Shown here: one piece after another, positions 1 through 8,146 of the stretch
Position numbering within the stretch: position 1 is the stretch's first letter
How the letters are laid out: each line of letters starts with the position of its first letter
Assembly (NCBI RefSeq): GCF_900156895.1
Contig: NZ_FTPD01000009.1
Span: 97,696 to 135,062 of the forward strand
Reading direction: 5' to 3'
Source of the DNA: Mesorhizobium prunaredense
GTDB lineage: Bacteria > Pseudomonadota > Alphaproteobacteria > Rhizobiales > Rhizobiaceae
DNA: 37,367 nt
Program-made: the position numbers and the translations under genes
Notes under the pieces: model-generated
The model's input: the letters and a program-made list of their open reading frames with translations, nothing else
Database searches by the model: none
What the model was told of the DNA's origin: nothing

Positions 1-4
1 AGCT

Positions 5-60
5 GATCTCCCCCCAAGTGGGGGAGATGTCCGGCAGGACAGAGGGGGGCGCGAAGGATC
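5..60. repeat. Intergenic palindromic repeat, type A
   Basis: A CCCCC-caagt-GGGGG palindrome is followed by a GCCGGCAGGACAGAGG-like tail and a G-rich end. The same unit recurs near 2251, 2379, 16871, 16986, 32954 and 33093. It lies just downstream of the stop codon of the first gene, so it could act as a 3' end structure. Confidence 0.8.
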
Positions 61-75
61 ACCAGCCTTCCTGGT

Positions 76-756
76 TCAGAGTTCGCCGTATAGCCGGGCG
101 GCGTTTTCATAAGTGAAGCGCAAAGGCACAGAGCCCACGACCTGCCATGCATCGACCGTCTCGCCTGCCATCAGCCGGCAGGCGCCGTCGGTGGTGGTGA
201 CGGCGCCGCCATAGAGCCGGTTGGCAAGGTTGAGGATGGCGGTCTGGTGCATCGCCGTGCTGCCGCTGCCGCACGCATCCTTGACCAGCAGCACCCGAAA
301 GCCTGATGACACCGCATCCCTGACGGTGGCGTCGATGCAGGCCTCGGTCCATACGCCGGCAACGACCAGCCACTCGATGCCTTTGGCCTTGAGCCGGCCG
401 ACGGCAGGGCCTGCACCGAAGGCGCTGGCCTCGGTCTTGACCAGCATCATCTCGCCGGCGACCGGCGCCACTTCCGGGCAGATCGCCGTCAGCGGATCGT
501 CCTTGTCGGAGAAGGCCGACCTGCCATTCGCATCGACCGGATGGAACCGCCGCGCCTCCCTGGTGAGATCGACGATATAGGCCGAATGGTAGAGCAGCAC
601 ATCGTTGGCGCGTGCCGCCGCCTGCAGGCGCTGGACGTTGGCGAGGATGTCGGCAAAACCCTCGACCAGGTAGCGCTTGTCCTGCCGGTGCTCCTCCTGG
701 AGGTCGACGAACACCGCGGCCACCGTGCCGCGCTCGATCGAGACCGGGCCCTTCAT
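76..756 (-). CDS. Cysteine hydrolase of the isochorismatase-like family
   Basis: This 226-residue protein has the alpha/beta isochorismatase-like hydrolase fold. The family's Asp-Lys-Cys triad is visible: Asp18 in AVFVDLQ, Lys107 in MLVKTEASAF and Cys140 in GVWTEACIDATVRDA. Family members cleave amide or ether bonds of small molecules (isochorismate, nicotinamide, carbamoyl compounds); the substrate here cannot be read from sequence. It has no signal peptide, so it is probably cytosolic. It lies 79 bp downstream of the DddP-like M24 gene on the same strand, so the two are probably co-transcribed and may act in one small-molecule degradation route. No strong ribosome binding site is visible before the ATG, so the start is the least certain part. 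Confidence 0.85.
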   Translation of the reverse strand: MKGPVSIERGTVAAVFVDLQEEHRQDKRYLVEGFADILANVQRLQAAARANDVLLYHSAYIVDLTREARRFHPVDANGRSAFSDKDDPLTAICPEVAPVAGEMMLVKTEASAFGAGPAVGRLKAKGIEWLVVAGVWTEACIDATVRDAVSSGFRVLLVKDACGSGSTAMHQTAILNLANRLYGGAVTTTDGACRLMAGETVDAWQVVGSVPLRFTYENAARLYGEL

Positions 757-835
757 GCGAATACGAAAGCATGAGCGCTGCGGCTAGTCCCGAAGGTTTG
801 CGATACCGCACCGCGATTGGTGGTGGATGCTGGGA

Positions 836-2140
836 TCAAACTTGTTTCTCCAGAAAATCGTCCTCATAGGGAAAGCGCGACAGAAGCTCGGTGCCGGTCT
901 CGGTGACCAGGATCTCGTCCTCGAGCTTGACACCCTCGCGTCCGCCCTTTTCGCCGATATAGCTCTCGACGCTGACTACCATGCCGGGCACGACAAAACC
1001 GTCGCGGCCATAGGTCTCGTAGTCCATGGCGTGCGCGATGAACGGCGTCTCGCCATGCATGCCGACGCCGTGCATGACAGACGTGTAGCGCTGGTCGACG
1101 AAGCGGTCCGGTATCTTCCAGGCCTTTTCGGCGATCTCGCGAAACGCCATTCCCGGCCTGACGATCGAGATGTTGTGCTGAACCTGGTCGTGGGCCATGC
1201 GGTAGAGCGACTTCTGATAATCCGTCGGCTTGCCCGGCCCGCAGCGGAAGGTGCGCGAGAAGTCCGAATAATAGCCGTAGCAGCCGATCGTATCGGTATC
1301 CAGCGCCAAAAGTTCGCCCGGCCTGATCTTGCGGCCGCTGGCTTCGTTGAACCACGGATTGGTGCGCTGGCCCGACGTCAGCAGCCGGGTTTCGATGAAC
1401 TCGCCGCCTTGCCGGATCACCTCGTGATACATGATGGCGAACAGGTCGTTTTCGGAAACGCCGGGTTTGATCGCCTCGCGCACCGCATAGACGGCCGCCT
1501 CGGCGCCGGCCATCGACACCTGCAGGCATTTTACCTCTTCGGGCGTCTTGACCGCGCGCACGGCAAGAATTTCGCCCTGGCAATCCCGGACCTCGCAGCC
1601 GCGCTTTTCCAGCGCCAGCGCCTGCAGATGGCCGCAGCGGTCGAGGCCGAGCTTCATCGAGCCGCCGCCATGCGCCTTGAGCAGTTCGGCGATCTCGTCG
1701 GCGAAGGGACCCGCTGTTTCGTCGTCGCGGCCCGACACCGAAGACCAGACCAGCCTGGACGGCCGCGCCTCGTCGATCGTTTCGAGCACCATGGAGACAT
1801 GGTAGCTCTGCGGATATTCGAACAGCACAATCGGCCCTTCGGTCGGGATGAAGAAGTAGCGGGTCGAGTTGCGCAGGAAATAGCCGAACATGTTGCGCGA
1901 GCCGGTGGCATAGCGCTGGTTATAGGGATCGAACAGCACGATGGCGCCATAGCCGGCCTCGCGCATCCAGGCGCGCAGCTTCGCCAGCCGGCCCTTGCGC
2001 AGCGCGTCCGCATCGATGAAGGACGGCTCGGTGTCGGACAGCCACATGCCGCCGGCCGGATCGGCGGCCGCCGGGTGGCGCATGCGGTCCTTGAAGTCGA
2101 CGTCCTCGGTGCTGTCGGGGTCGAACACGACAATGCTCAC
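836..2140 (-). CDS. M24-family metallohydrolase, DddP-like (pita-bread fold)
   Basis: The protein has 434 residues if read from the GTG at 2140, which has an AGGAGG six bases upstream; an ATG at 2173 is in frame but lacks such a site. It has an N-terminal creatinase-like domain and a C-terminal M24 pita-bread domain. The best family match I recognise is DddP, the dimethylsulfoniopropionate (DMSP) lyase: stretches such as IETRLLTSGQRTNPWF and VMHGVGM are very close to it. All six DddP metal ligands map at a constant offset: Asp281, Asp283, Asp293, His357, Glu392 and Glu407. The residue at the position of the catalytic Asp377 of Ruegeria DddP is Gly363, so DMSP lyase activity is doubtful. A peptidase, or hydrolysis of another quaternary or amino compound, is possible. 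The gene sits between a cysteine hydrolase and a GlxA-type regulator on the same strand. Confidence 0.8.
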   Translation of the reverse strand: MSIVVFDPDSTEDVDFKDRMRHPAAADPAGGMWLSDTEPSFIDADALRKGRLAKLRAWMREAGYGAIVLFDPYNQRYATGSRNMFGYFLRNSTRYFFIPTEGPIVLFEYPQSYHVSMVLETIDEARPSRLVWSSVSGRDDETAGPFADEIAELLKAHGGGSMKLGLDRCGHLQALALEKRGCEVRDCQGEILAVRAVKTPEEVKCLQVSMAGAEAAVYAVREAIKPGVSENDLFAIMYHEVIRQGGEFIETRLLTSGQRTNPWFNEASGRKIRPGELLALDTDTIGCYGYYSDFSRTFRCGPGKPTDYQKSLYRMAHDQVQHNISIVRPGMAFREIAEKAWKIPDRFVDQRYTSVMHGVGMHGETPFIAHAMDYETYGRDGFVVPGMVVSVESYIGEKGGREGVKLEDEILVTETGTELLSRFPYEDDFLEKQV

Positions 2141-2250
2141 GGGTGCCTCCTGGAAGCGGGGAAGATGAGCCATGCGTCGTTCAGAGGCTGTGCGGGATAC
2201 CGCAGATGTTGTGCGGGATGCCGCTTGGGATCGTCCCGTAGTGCTCTACG

Positions 2251-2425
2251 GCGCCCCCCTCTGTCCTGCCCCACTTTGCCAAAACTTGGCATCTCCCCCA
2301 CTTGAGGGGAGATTGGCGGCTTCGGTGTTCCGCTCATTCCTGTAACGTTGGCGATTGGCGAAATCAGCGGTGACAGCCGATCTCCCCCCAAGTGGGGGAG
2401 ATGGCCGGCAGGCCAGAGGGGGGCG
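2251..2425. repeat. Mosaic repeat: two type A palindromes joined by a ~35 bp module
   Basis: A type A copy in reverse orientation (2251-2318) and a forward copy (2379-2425) flank a module at 2341-2376 that reads TAACGTTGGCGATTGGCGAA and onward. The same module is found near 12342, 16924, 23071, 24729 and 32912. The element fills the gap between the DddP-like gene and the GlxA-type regulator gene. Confidence 0.8.
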
Positions 2426-2465
2426 CTGTCCCGCCGTCGTTGCGCCGCGTCAGCGCGACCACGCC

Positions 2466-3443
2466 CTACTGCCGCCGCATCCTCTTCGGCGCATGGCCAT
2501 GCTCTTCCCTGAACGCCCGCGCAAAGCTCGACATCGAAGCAAAACCGCAGGCGAGCGCCACGTCGCGCACCATCAGCGTCGAATGCGCCAGGAGGTCGGC
2601 GGCGCGCTTCAGGCGCAGGCGGCGATAATAGCCGTTGGGCGAGATGCTGAGCTCGGAGCGGAAACTCCGTTCGAGCTTGTCGGAGGAGACGCCGAGCTTT
2701 TCCGCCAGCGCCGCCATGCCGAGCCGCTCCTCCACCGCATCCTCCATGATGGCGATCGCCGACAGCACCAGCTCGTTCTGCACGCCGGTGCGCAGGCGCA
2801 GCGGCATCAGCTTGCGGTCGACGCTGGAGCGCAGCGGGCTGTGCACGAACCATTCGGCGACGCCGGCCGCGAGTTCGGCGCCATAGTCTGATGTGATGAT
2901 CTCCAGCATCATGTCGAGGCTGCCGACGCCGCCGGCCGAGGTGAAGCGCTTGCGGTCGATGACGTAGAGATCGCGCCTGAGCTCGATGTCCGGAAACGCT
3001 TCGGTGAACGCCGCCTGGCTGGTCCAGTGCAAGGTGCAGGCATGACCGTCGAGCAGGCCGGCCCGCGCCAGGAAGAAGGCGGCATCCGCCACCGCGCCGA
3101 TATGGGCGCCGCCGCGCAGGCTCCTGCGGATCCAGCTCACCGCGTCCTCGGCCACGAGATGATCGGCATCGCCGCCCGAGCAGACGACGATGCGGTCGAC
3201 CTTTGGCGCATCGCCGGCGAAAAAGCCGGGCTGGATGACGACGCCGTTCGAGGCCTCGACCGGACCTTCGGCGGCGCCGACGATGATCCAGCGGTAGCAT
3301 TCCCGCTTGGCCAGGACGTTGGCCGCACGCAGCGGCTCGATGACCGAACTGAACGCCATCATCGGAAAGCCAGGGAAGACCAGCACCGCGAAGGTGAGCG
3401 GGGCGTCGTTTGCCGTCGGCTGGTCTCGCTCTCGAGTGGTCAT
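2466..3443 (-). CDS. GlxA-family transcriptional regulator (DJ-1/PfpI-like plus AraC HTH)
   Basis: The protein has 325 residues. The N-terminal part (about 15-185) is a DJ-1/PfpI-like class I amidotransferase fold with a cysteine in the VVCSGGDAD segment (Cys88). The C-terminal part (about 225-325) is an AraC/XylS DNA-binding domain with two helix-turn-helix motifs, ending in the FARAFREEHGHAPKRMRR signature. Family members such as CdhR, GbdR and ArgR of Pseudomonas respond to quaternary amines or amino acids and usually activate adjacent catabolic genes. Here the gene is directly upstream of the DddP-like and cysteine hydrolase genes on the same strand, so local control of that pair is a reasonable inference. 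A 16-bp hairpin lies about 100 bp upstream. Confidence 0.9.
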   Translation of the reverse strand: MTTRERDQPTANDAPLTFAVLVFPGFPMMAFSSVIEPLRAANVLAKRECYRWIIVGAAEGPVEASNGVVIQPGFFAGDAPKVDRIVVCSGGDADHLVAEDAVSWIRRSLRGGAHIGAVADAAFFLARAGLLDGHACTLHWTSQAAFTEAFPDIELRRDLYVIDRKRFTSAGGVGSLDMMLEIITSDYGAELAAGVAEWFVHSPLRSSVDRKLMPLRLRTGVQNELVLSAIAIMEDAVEERLGMAALAEKLGVSSDKLERSFRSELSISPNGYYRRLRLKRAADLLAHSTLMVRDVALACGFASMSSFARAFREEHGHAPKRMRRQ

Positions 3444-3545
3444 GACTTCAACCGGCCTGTGGGCATTGCAGGGAAGGCCACAATTCCGCCGATGCCTCTC
3501 AGGTCAACGGGCGGTGGTGGGTCAGTTTGAAAATTCCACCGCGCC

Positions 3546-3561
3546 TAGGCGTTGTCGCCTA
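3546..3561. other. Short inverted repeat upstream of the GlxA-type regulator gene
   Basis: TAGGCG and CGCCTA are perfect inverted arms around TTGT. The site is 103 bp upstream of the regulator start. It could be an operator or a hairpin; nothing else in the sequence decides between them. Confidence 0.3.
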
Positions 3562-3645
3562 TCGGGCTGAACTCCTAAAGGCTTGCCGAAGCATTGGAGA
3601 TAGTGACGGGCGCTCTGCGCGTCCCATACAAACAGCAGGTTTGGT

Positions 3646-3834
3646 TTAGGTAGCTACGATTAGCTTCATGACCTGTTTACGGTCTTCCGGCGACCATTGC
3701 TTCGGGTCTTCCCCGTGAGCGATCGCGCCGTGAAGCTCGACATGCTTCATCACTTCCGCCTCGGTCTCTGCCGTGAACATCGCTGGACAGGCCTCGTTTC
3801 CCGGATAGTCCCTGCAACGATACGAGTAAGCCAT
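3646..3834 (-). CDS. DUF1059 domain small protein
   Basis: This 62-residue cytosolic protein matches the DUF1059 family. It starts with a MAYSYRC segment, has a second cysteine pair region at CRDYPGNEACPAMF, then a helix with EAEVMKHVELHG. The start is set by GGAGGG just upstream of the ATG at 3834; an upstream in-frame start at 3864 has no such support. The pattern of cysteines and histidine suggests a small metal-binding fold, but the family has no firm function that I know of. It stands alone between the GlxA-type regulator and the cystathionine lyase gene. Confidence 0.85.
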   Translation of the reverse strand: MAYSYRCRDYPGNEACPAMFTAETEAEVMKHVELHGAIAHGEDPKQWSPEDRKQVMKLIVAT

Positions 3835-3960
3835 GACTTTCCCTCCAGGTTGCCCCGATAGCAAAGCGAGGGTACGTCGCCTTGTAAATTCACAGTTGGA
3901 TGCGCCATTCAGCCGGGAAGTTTCAAACTGACCTCACTATCCAACGGGGCACGCTCCCCC

Positions 3961-5142
3961 TCAACTCGCCAGCGCCTGATCCAGATCCGCGATCAGATCA
4001 TCACCATCCTCGATCCCAGCCGACAACCGCACCAGCGAATCGGAAATCCCGATCACTGCCCGCTTCCCGGCCGGGATCGAGCCGTGCGTCATCAGCGCCG
4101 GGTGCTCGATCAGGCTTTCGACGCCGCCGAGGCTTTCGGCCAGGGTGAACAGTTGCGTATGTTCGAGGAAGCGTTTTGTCCCCGCAAGGTCGCGGTCGAG
4201 CTCGACCGTGATCATGCCGCCGAAGGCATGCATCTGCCGCCTGGCAATGGCGTGCTGCGGGTGGCTGGGGAGACCGGGATAGATGACGCGGCGTATATCG
4301 GGACGGCTTTCCAGCCAGTGCGCGATCTTTTGGCCGTTCGACGAATGGCGCTCCATCCTGAGCGCCAGCGTCTTGAGGCCGCGCAGCGCCAGGAAACTGT
4401 CGAACGGGCCGGAAATAGCGCCGATGGCGTTCTGCAGGAATTTCAGCCGGTCGGCGAGATCCTTGTTGTCGCCGACCACGGCGACGCCGCCGACCATGTC
4501 GGAATGGCCATTGAGGTATTTCGTCGTCGAATGCACCGATATGTCGATGCCGAGCTCCAGCGGCCGCTGCAGATAGGGGCTGCAAAAGGTGTTGTCGGCG
4601 ACCGAGAGCACGCCTTTGCGCCTGGCCAGGGCGGCGACCGCTTCGAGATCGACGACGCGCAGCAGCGGATTGGTCGGCGTCTCGACCCAGAGCAGCTTCG
4701 TTTCCGGGCGGATCGCCGCTTCGACCGCGGCCAGATCGGTGAAGTCGACGAAGTCGACCTGCAAATTGGCCGAGCGCTTGCGCACCCGCTCCAGCAGCCG
4801 GAACGTGCCGCCATAGATGTCGTCGGTGGCAACGACATGGGCGCCGGAATCGAGCAGTTCGAAAATGGTGGCGATCGCCGCCAGCCCCGAAGCGAAAGCG
4901 AAGGCAGCTGCGCCGCTCTCAAGATCGGCCACCGCGCGCTCGAAGGCAAAGCGGGTCGGGTTCTGGCTGCGGGCATATTCAAAACCCTTGTGCACGCCCG
5001 GGCTCTGCTGGCCATAGGTCGAGGTCGCATAGATCGGCACCATCACCGCGCCGGTCGTCGGGTCGTGGCTCTGGCCGCCATGGATGGTGCGCGTCGAGAA
5101 GGCCAGGCGGTTCCTGCCCGATACGGTGGCTTTGATGGTCAT
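3961..5142 (-). CDS. Cystathionine gamma-lyase/beta-lyase family PLP enzyme
   Basis: This 393-residue enzyme belongs to the Cys/Met metabolism fold-type I PLP family. The PLP lysine is Lys208 in HSTTKYLNGHSD, and Asp183 in VADNTF pairs with the pyridine nitrogen. The stretch SRYG-like region reads EYARSQNPTR, and the SLGGVESL motif near the C-terminus is present. The start codon overlaps the stop of the cystathionine beta-synthase gene by four bases (ATGA), so the two are translationally coupled. The pairing argues for cystathionine gamma-lyase in reverse transsulfuration (cystathionine to cysteine, 2-oxobutanoate and ammonia). Sequence alone does not exclude a beta-lyase or a gamma-synthase. 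Confidence 0.9.
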   Translation of the reverse strand: MTIKATVSGRNRLAFSTRTIHGGQSHDPTTGAVMVPIYATSTYGQQSPGVHKGFEYARSQNPTRFAFERAVADLESGAAAFAFASGLAAIATIFELLDSGAHVVATDDIYGGTFRLLERVRKRSANLQVDFVDFTDLAAVEAAIRPETKLLWVETPTNPLLRVVDLEAVAALARRKGVLSVADNTFCSPYLQRPLELGIDISVHSTTKYLNGHSDMVGGVAVVGDNKDLADRLKFLQNAIGAISGPFDSFLALRGLKTLALRMERHSSNGQKIAHWLESRPDIRRVIYPGLPSHPQHAIARRQMHAFGGMITVELDRDLAGTKRFLEHTQLFTLAESLGGVESLIEHPALMTHGSIPAGKRAVIGISDSLVRLSAGIEDGDDLIADLDQALAS

Positions 5143-6566
5143 TTTGCGCGGCGCCTCAGATGGTTGATCAGGTCGATGCGGGTAATCAGGCCGATGAACT
5201 CGTCGCCGTCGAAGACGATGGCGACCTCGTTGCGGTCGAACACCGGCAGTAGCGCGTCCAGCGTCTGGCTGGCCTGCAGCGTGTGCAGATTGGCGGTCAT
5301 CGCCGTGCGCACCGGGGCCTTGAAACGGTCCCAGCGGCTGTCGTAGGGGCCTTCGACGTGGGCGAGGATATCGCTTTCGTCGACGATGCCGACCAGCTTG
5401 CCGTCGTCCAGCACCGGCAGCTGCGAGACGTCCGAACGGCGCATGCGGCCATAGGCGTTGAGCAGGCTTTCGTCCGGGCCGACAGACACGATGTCGCCGG
5501 TGCGGTGCGTGCGCATCACCAGGTCACGCAGATCGCCATGCTGCTCGTGCTCGGCGAGGCCCTGCTCGATCAGCCAGAAGTCGTCGAACACTTTCGACAG
5601 ATATTTGTTGCCGCTGTCGCAGACGAAGGTGACGACCCGCTTCGGCACGGTCTGCTCGCGGCAATAGCGCAGCGCTGCCGAAAGCAGCGTGCCGGACGAC
5701 GAGCCGGCGAGGATGCCCTCCCTGGAAAGCAGGTCGCGCACCGCCAGCATGCTCTGCTTGTCGGTGATCGAGTAGGCCTTCTTGACCAGCGACAGATCGG
5801 CATTGGGCGGGACGAAATCCTCGCCGATGCCTTCCACCGTCCAGCTTCCGGCCTCTTGCATCTTGCCGGTCTTGATCAGGGGCGCCAGCACCGAGCCGAC
5901 CGGATCGGCGAGGATCATCTCGGTCTTCGGCGAGATTTTTTCGAAATAGCGGCCAAGCCCGGTCAGCGTGCCGCCCGAGCCGACGCCGACGACCACTGCA
6001 TCGACGTCGCCGTCGAGCTGCGAATAAATCTCCGGACCGGTCGTGGTTTCATGGGCGTCCGGATTGGCCGGATTGGCGAACTGGTTGGCATAGAAGGCGC
6101 CGGGCAGCTCGGCGGCGATCCTTTCGGCCATGTCCTGATAGTATTCGGCGTGGCCCTTGCCGACATCGGAACGGGTCATGCGCACTTCCGCGCCGAGCGC
6201 CCGCAAATGCTGGATCTTTTCGCGCGACATCTTGTCGGGCACGACCAGGATGATGCGATAGCCCTTGGGGATGCCGACCTGGGCAAGGCCAAGGCCGGTG
6301 TTGCCGGCGGTCGCCTCGACGATGGTGCCACCGTGCTTCAACTTGCCCTGTTTTTCGGCGTCGGCGATCATCGACAGCGCAATGCGGTCCTTGATCGAGC
6401 CGCCCGGATTCTGGCTTTCGAGCTTGATGAACAGCCGGCACTTGCCGATCTCGAATTTGGTCAGCTCGACAACCGGCGTTTGTCCGATCAGGTCGAGAAC
6501 CGATGCATAGGGCGGACGCAGGCGGGACATTGCCCCGTCCGGGAGGGCGATCTTGTGCACGCTCAT
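5139..6566 (-). CDS. cbs: Cystathionine beta-synthase with C-terminal CBS domain pair
   Basis: The protein has 475 residues. The fold-type II PLP domain spans about 15-335, with the Schiff-base lysine Lys59 in SQNPGGSIKDRIA and a glycine-rich phosphate loop GVGSGGTLTG. Two CBS domains follow at about 345-475 (RTGDIVSVGPDESLL and the terminal VAIVFDGDEFIGLIT). This architecture, without the heme-binding N-terminus of animal CBS, matches bacterial enzymes that condense serine with homocysteine. GGAG seven bases before the ATG supports the start. It forms an operon with the downstream lyase, making a reverse transsulfuration route from homocysteine to cysteine. An 11-bp-arm dyad lies 46-86 bp upstream. 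Confidence 0.93.
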   Translation of the reverse strand: MSVHKIALPDGAMSRLRPPYASVLDLIGQTPVVELTKFEIGKCRLFIKLESQNPGGSIKDRIALSMIADAEKQGKLKHGGTIVEATAGNTGLGLAQVGIPKGYRIILVVPDKMSREKIQHLRALGAEVRMTRSDVGKGHAEYYQDMAERIAAELPGAFYANQFANPANPDAHETTTGPEIYSQLDGDVDAVVVGVGSGGTLTGLGRYFEKISPKTEMILADPVGSVLAPLIKTGKMQEAGSWTVEGIGEDFVPPNADLSLVKKAYSITDKQSMLAVRDLLSREGILAGSSSGTLLSAALRYCREQTVPKRVVTFVCDSGNKYLSKVFDDFWLIEQGLAEHEQHGDLRDLVMRTHRTGDIVSVGPDESLLNAYGRMRRSDVSQLPVLDDGKLVGIVDESDILAHVEGPYDSRWDRFKAPVRTAMTANLHTLQASQTLDALLPVFDRNEVAIVFDGDEFIGLITRIDLINHLRRRAK

Positions 6567-6601
6567 GCTGATGCTCCATGGTCAAGCGACCGCCTTGGGC
6601 A

Positions 6602-6652
6602 GGCTGTCAGCCTATCTTCTTTTCCAGCCGTTTGCAGTCTGAAAGAAGATAG
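6602..6652. promoter_or_regulatory. Dyad upstream of cystathionine beta-synthase, candidate operator or leader hairpin
   Basis: CTATCTTCTTT (6612-6622) and AAAGAAGATAG (6642-6652) are perfect 11-bp inverted arms around a 19-base loop. A compact palindrome, GGCTGTCAGCC (6602-6612), abuts the left arm and shares its first base. Both lie 36-86 bp before the ATG of the CBS gene. They may bind a regulator, such as the Rrf2 protein encoded upstream, or fold in the mRNA. This is inferred from symmetry only. Confidence 0.5.
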
Positions 6653-6759
6653 ATCGTGCCAATCCATTGGCCAGACGGGGAATGGGATTCCGTAGGGCCG
6701 CTCCGTCACGCTAATCGCTGCATGATCGCGGGGCAGCGCCGACCTCACCAGTCATATCC

Positions 6760-8109
6760 TCACCCCAGCAACCGCTTCCCCAGCCTTGCACACTGCAGGC
6801 GAATATCGGGAATGGCGTCGATCTCGAAGAAGGTGCCGCGGGTCAGCGGCCCGACCGCCAGGATCTTGGCCGAGACGGTGCCATCGCTGGCGATGACCTC
6901 GCAATTGTCCGATACGTCGAGGCCAAGCCGCAGCGGATCCGGCCGGGCCAGCCCGCGGTCGACCAGCGACCGCACCACGCTGTTCGAGGTTGTCGAGATG
7001 TCCCTGGCGATGCCGGTGCAATCGTAGATGCGGGCAACGTCGAACGTCTCGATGTTTTGCGTGTGGCGCGACTGGACCTGCACGCTGAATTCGTCGCCCG
7101 CCGTGATGCCGACGACGCGTCCGGCGACAAGCCGGATGCGGCCCGACTGCACTGCCTCGGTGACACGGGCGTAGACTTCCGGCGCCATGCGATGGCGGTG
7201 GATGTCCCACCACGCCTTGGTGTGCTCGACGAAGCGGCGCTTGGCCGAAGACGGCCAGTTTTGCCAGATCTTCTGGTTGAACGGCCTGAGACCGTCGACG
7301 ACGTCGCGCCAGTCGATGCCGGCCTTCTGGTTTTCCCGGATCAGGTCGCGAAACCAGCCGACGAAATAGGAGAGCTGGGTGCCGAGCGGAATGTCGGCGA
7401 CGTCGAGCTTGATCGGATTGCCCTTGCGATGCGGCGAAGGCAGCAGGCCGCGCCGCGACACCGCAATAATCTCGCCGCGATGGCCGCGCTGTTCGAGCGA
7501 CAGGAAGGCATCGACCATGCTCAACCCCGTGCCCAGCACCAGGACTCGGGCTTCCCCGTCGAGCACGGTGTCGGCCTCCGATCCCATCCTGATCGCATGG
7601 CCGTGGCCGGCACCCGGCTCCTCGTCATGTCCAGTCGCCAGCACGGCAAGGTGGGCGACGACGCTGGTGCCGTTGGCCAGCGCCACCTCGACCCCGGACC
7701 CGGTCGGCGAGATCGACAGGCTCTCCTCGCGGATCAGGCGAAGACGCCCCGTCTCGCGCGCCTCGAGCTCGTCCAGCAGTTCCTTCAGATAGCGGGCATA
7801 GACGCTGCGCGGTGCGTAGACCGGCGCCTGCTCTGGGGTTGCCAGGCCGCGCTCGAGCAGCCAACGCCAGAAATTGCCGGGGTCGTCGGCATAGGCGCTC
7901 ATGCCGGCCGCGCTGACATTCAGCACATGCGCCGACAGCAGCGTGGAATAGGCGATGCCCTGGCCGAAATGCGGACGCTTTTCGATCAGCGTGACACGAA
8001 GATCGGGATTGGGCGACTTCAACAGATGCGCGGCAAGGACGACGCCGCTGGCGCCGCCGCCGACGATAATGATCGAACCTGGGACGATTGAATTTGCGCG
8101 GCCGGTCAT
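6760..8109 (-). CDS. FAD/NAD(P)-binding oxidoreductase-like protein
   Basis: This 449-residue protein begins with a Rossmann dinucleotide-binding motif, IIIVGGGASGVVLAAHL (about residues 13-29). A second nucleotide-binding region reads VLVLGTGLSMVDAFL near residue 180, and an ARIYDCTGIARD segment occurs late in the protein. It fits the FAD-NAD(P)-binding family of hydroxylase or monooxygenase-like proteins often seen near siderophore or sulfur genes; the reaction is unknown. It begins 37 bp after the Rrf2 regulator gene on the same strand, so those two are probably one unit. The CBS gene follows after 193 bp, which contain a dyad. No strong ribosome binding site is seen, so the start could be a few codons off. 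Confidence 0.8.
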   Translation of the reverse strand: MTGRANSIVPGSIIIVGGGASGVVLAAHLLKSPNPDLRVTLIEKRPHFGQGIAYSTLLSAHVLNVSAAGMSAYADDPGNFWRWLLERGLATPEQAPVYAPRSVYARYLKELLDELEARETGRLRLIREESLSISPTGSGVEVALANGTSVVAHLAVLATGHDEEPGAGHGHAIRMGSEADTVLDGEARVLVLGTGLSMVDAFLSLEQRGHRGEIIAVSRRGLLPSPHRKGNPIKLDVADIPLGTQLSYFVGWFRDLIRENQKAGIDWRDVVDGLRPFNQKIWQNWPSSAKRRFVEHTKAWWDIHRHRMAPEVYARVTEAVQSGRIRLVAGRVVGITAGDEFSVQVQSRHTQNIETFDVARIYDCTGIARDISTTSNSVVRSLVDRGLARPDPLRLGLDVSDNCEVIASDGTVSAKILAVGPLTRGTFFEIDAIPDIRLQCARLGKRLLG

Positions 8110-8146
8110 GCGCGCACCAATTGCCTGAGGAGCCGTCGGTTCCGGC

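Noticed and set aside
827..2305. A long 492-codon open frame on the plus strand opposite the DddP-like gene
   Set aside because: It is antisense to a gene with clear family motifs, has no recognisable domain, and runs into repeat sequence. Long antisense frames are common at this GC content.
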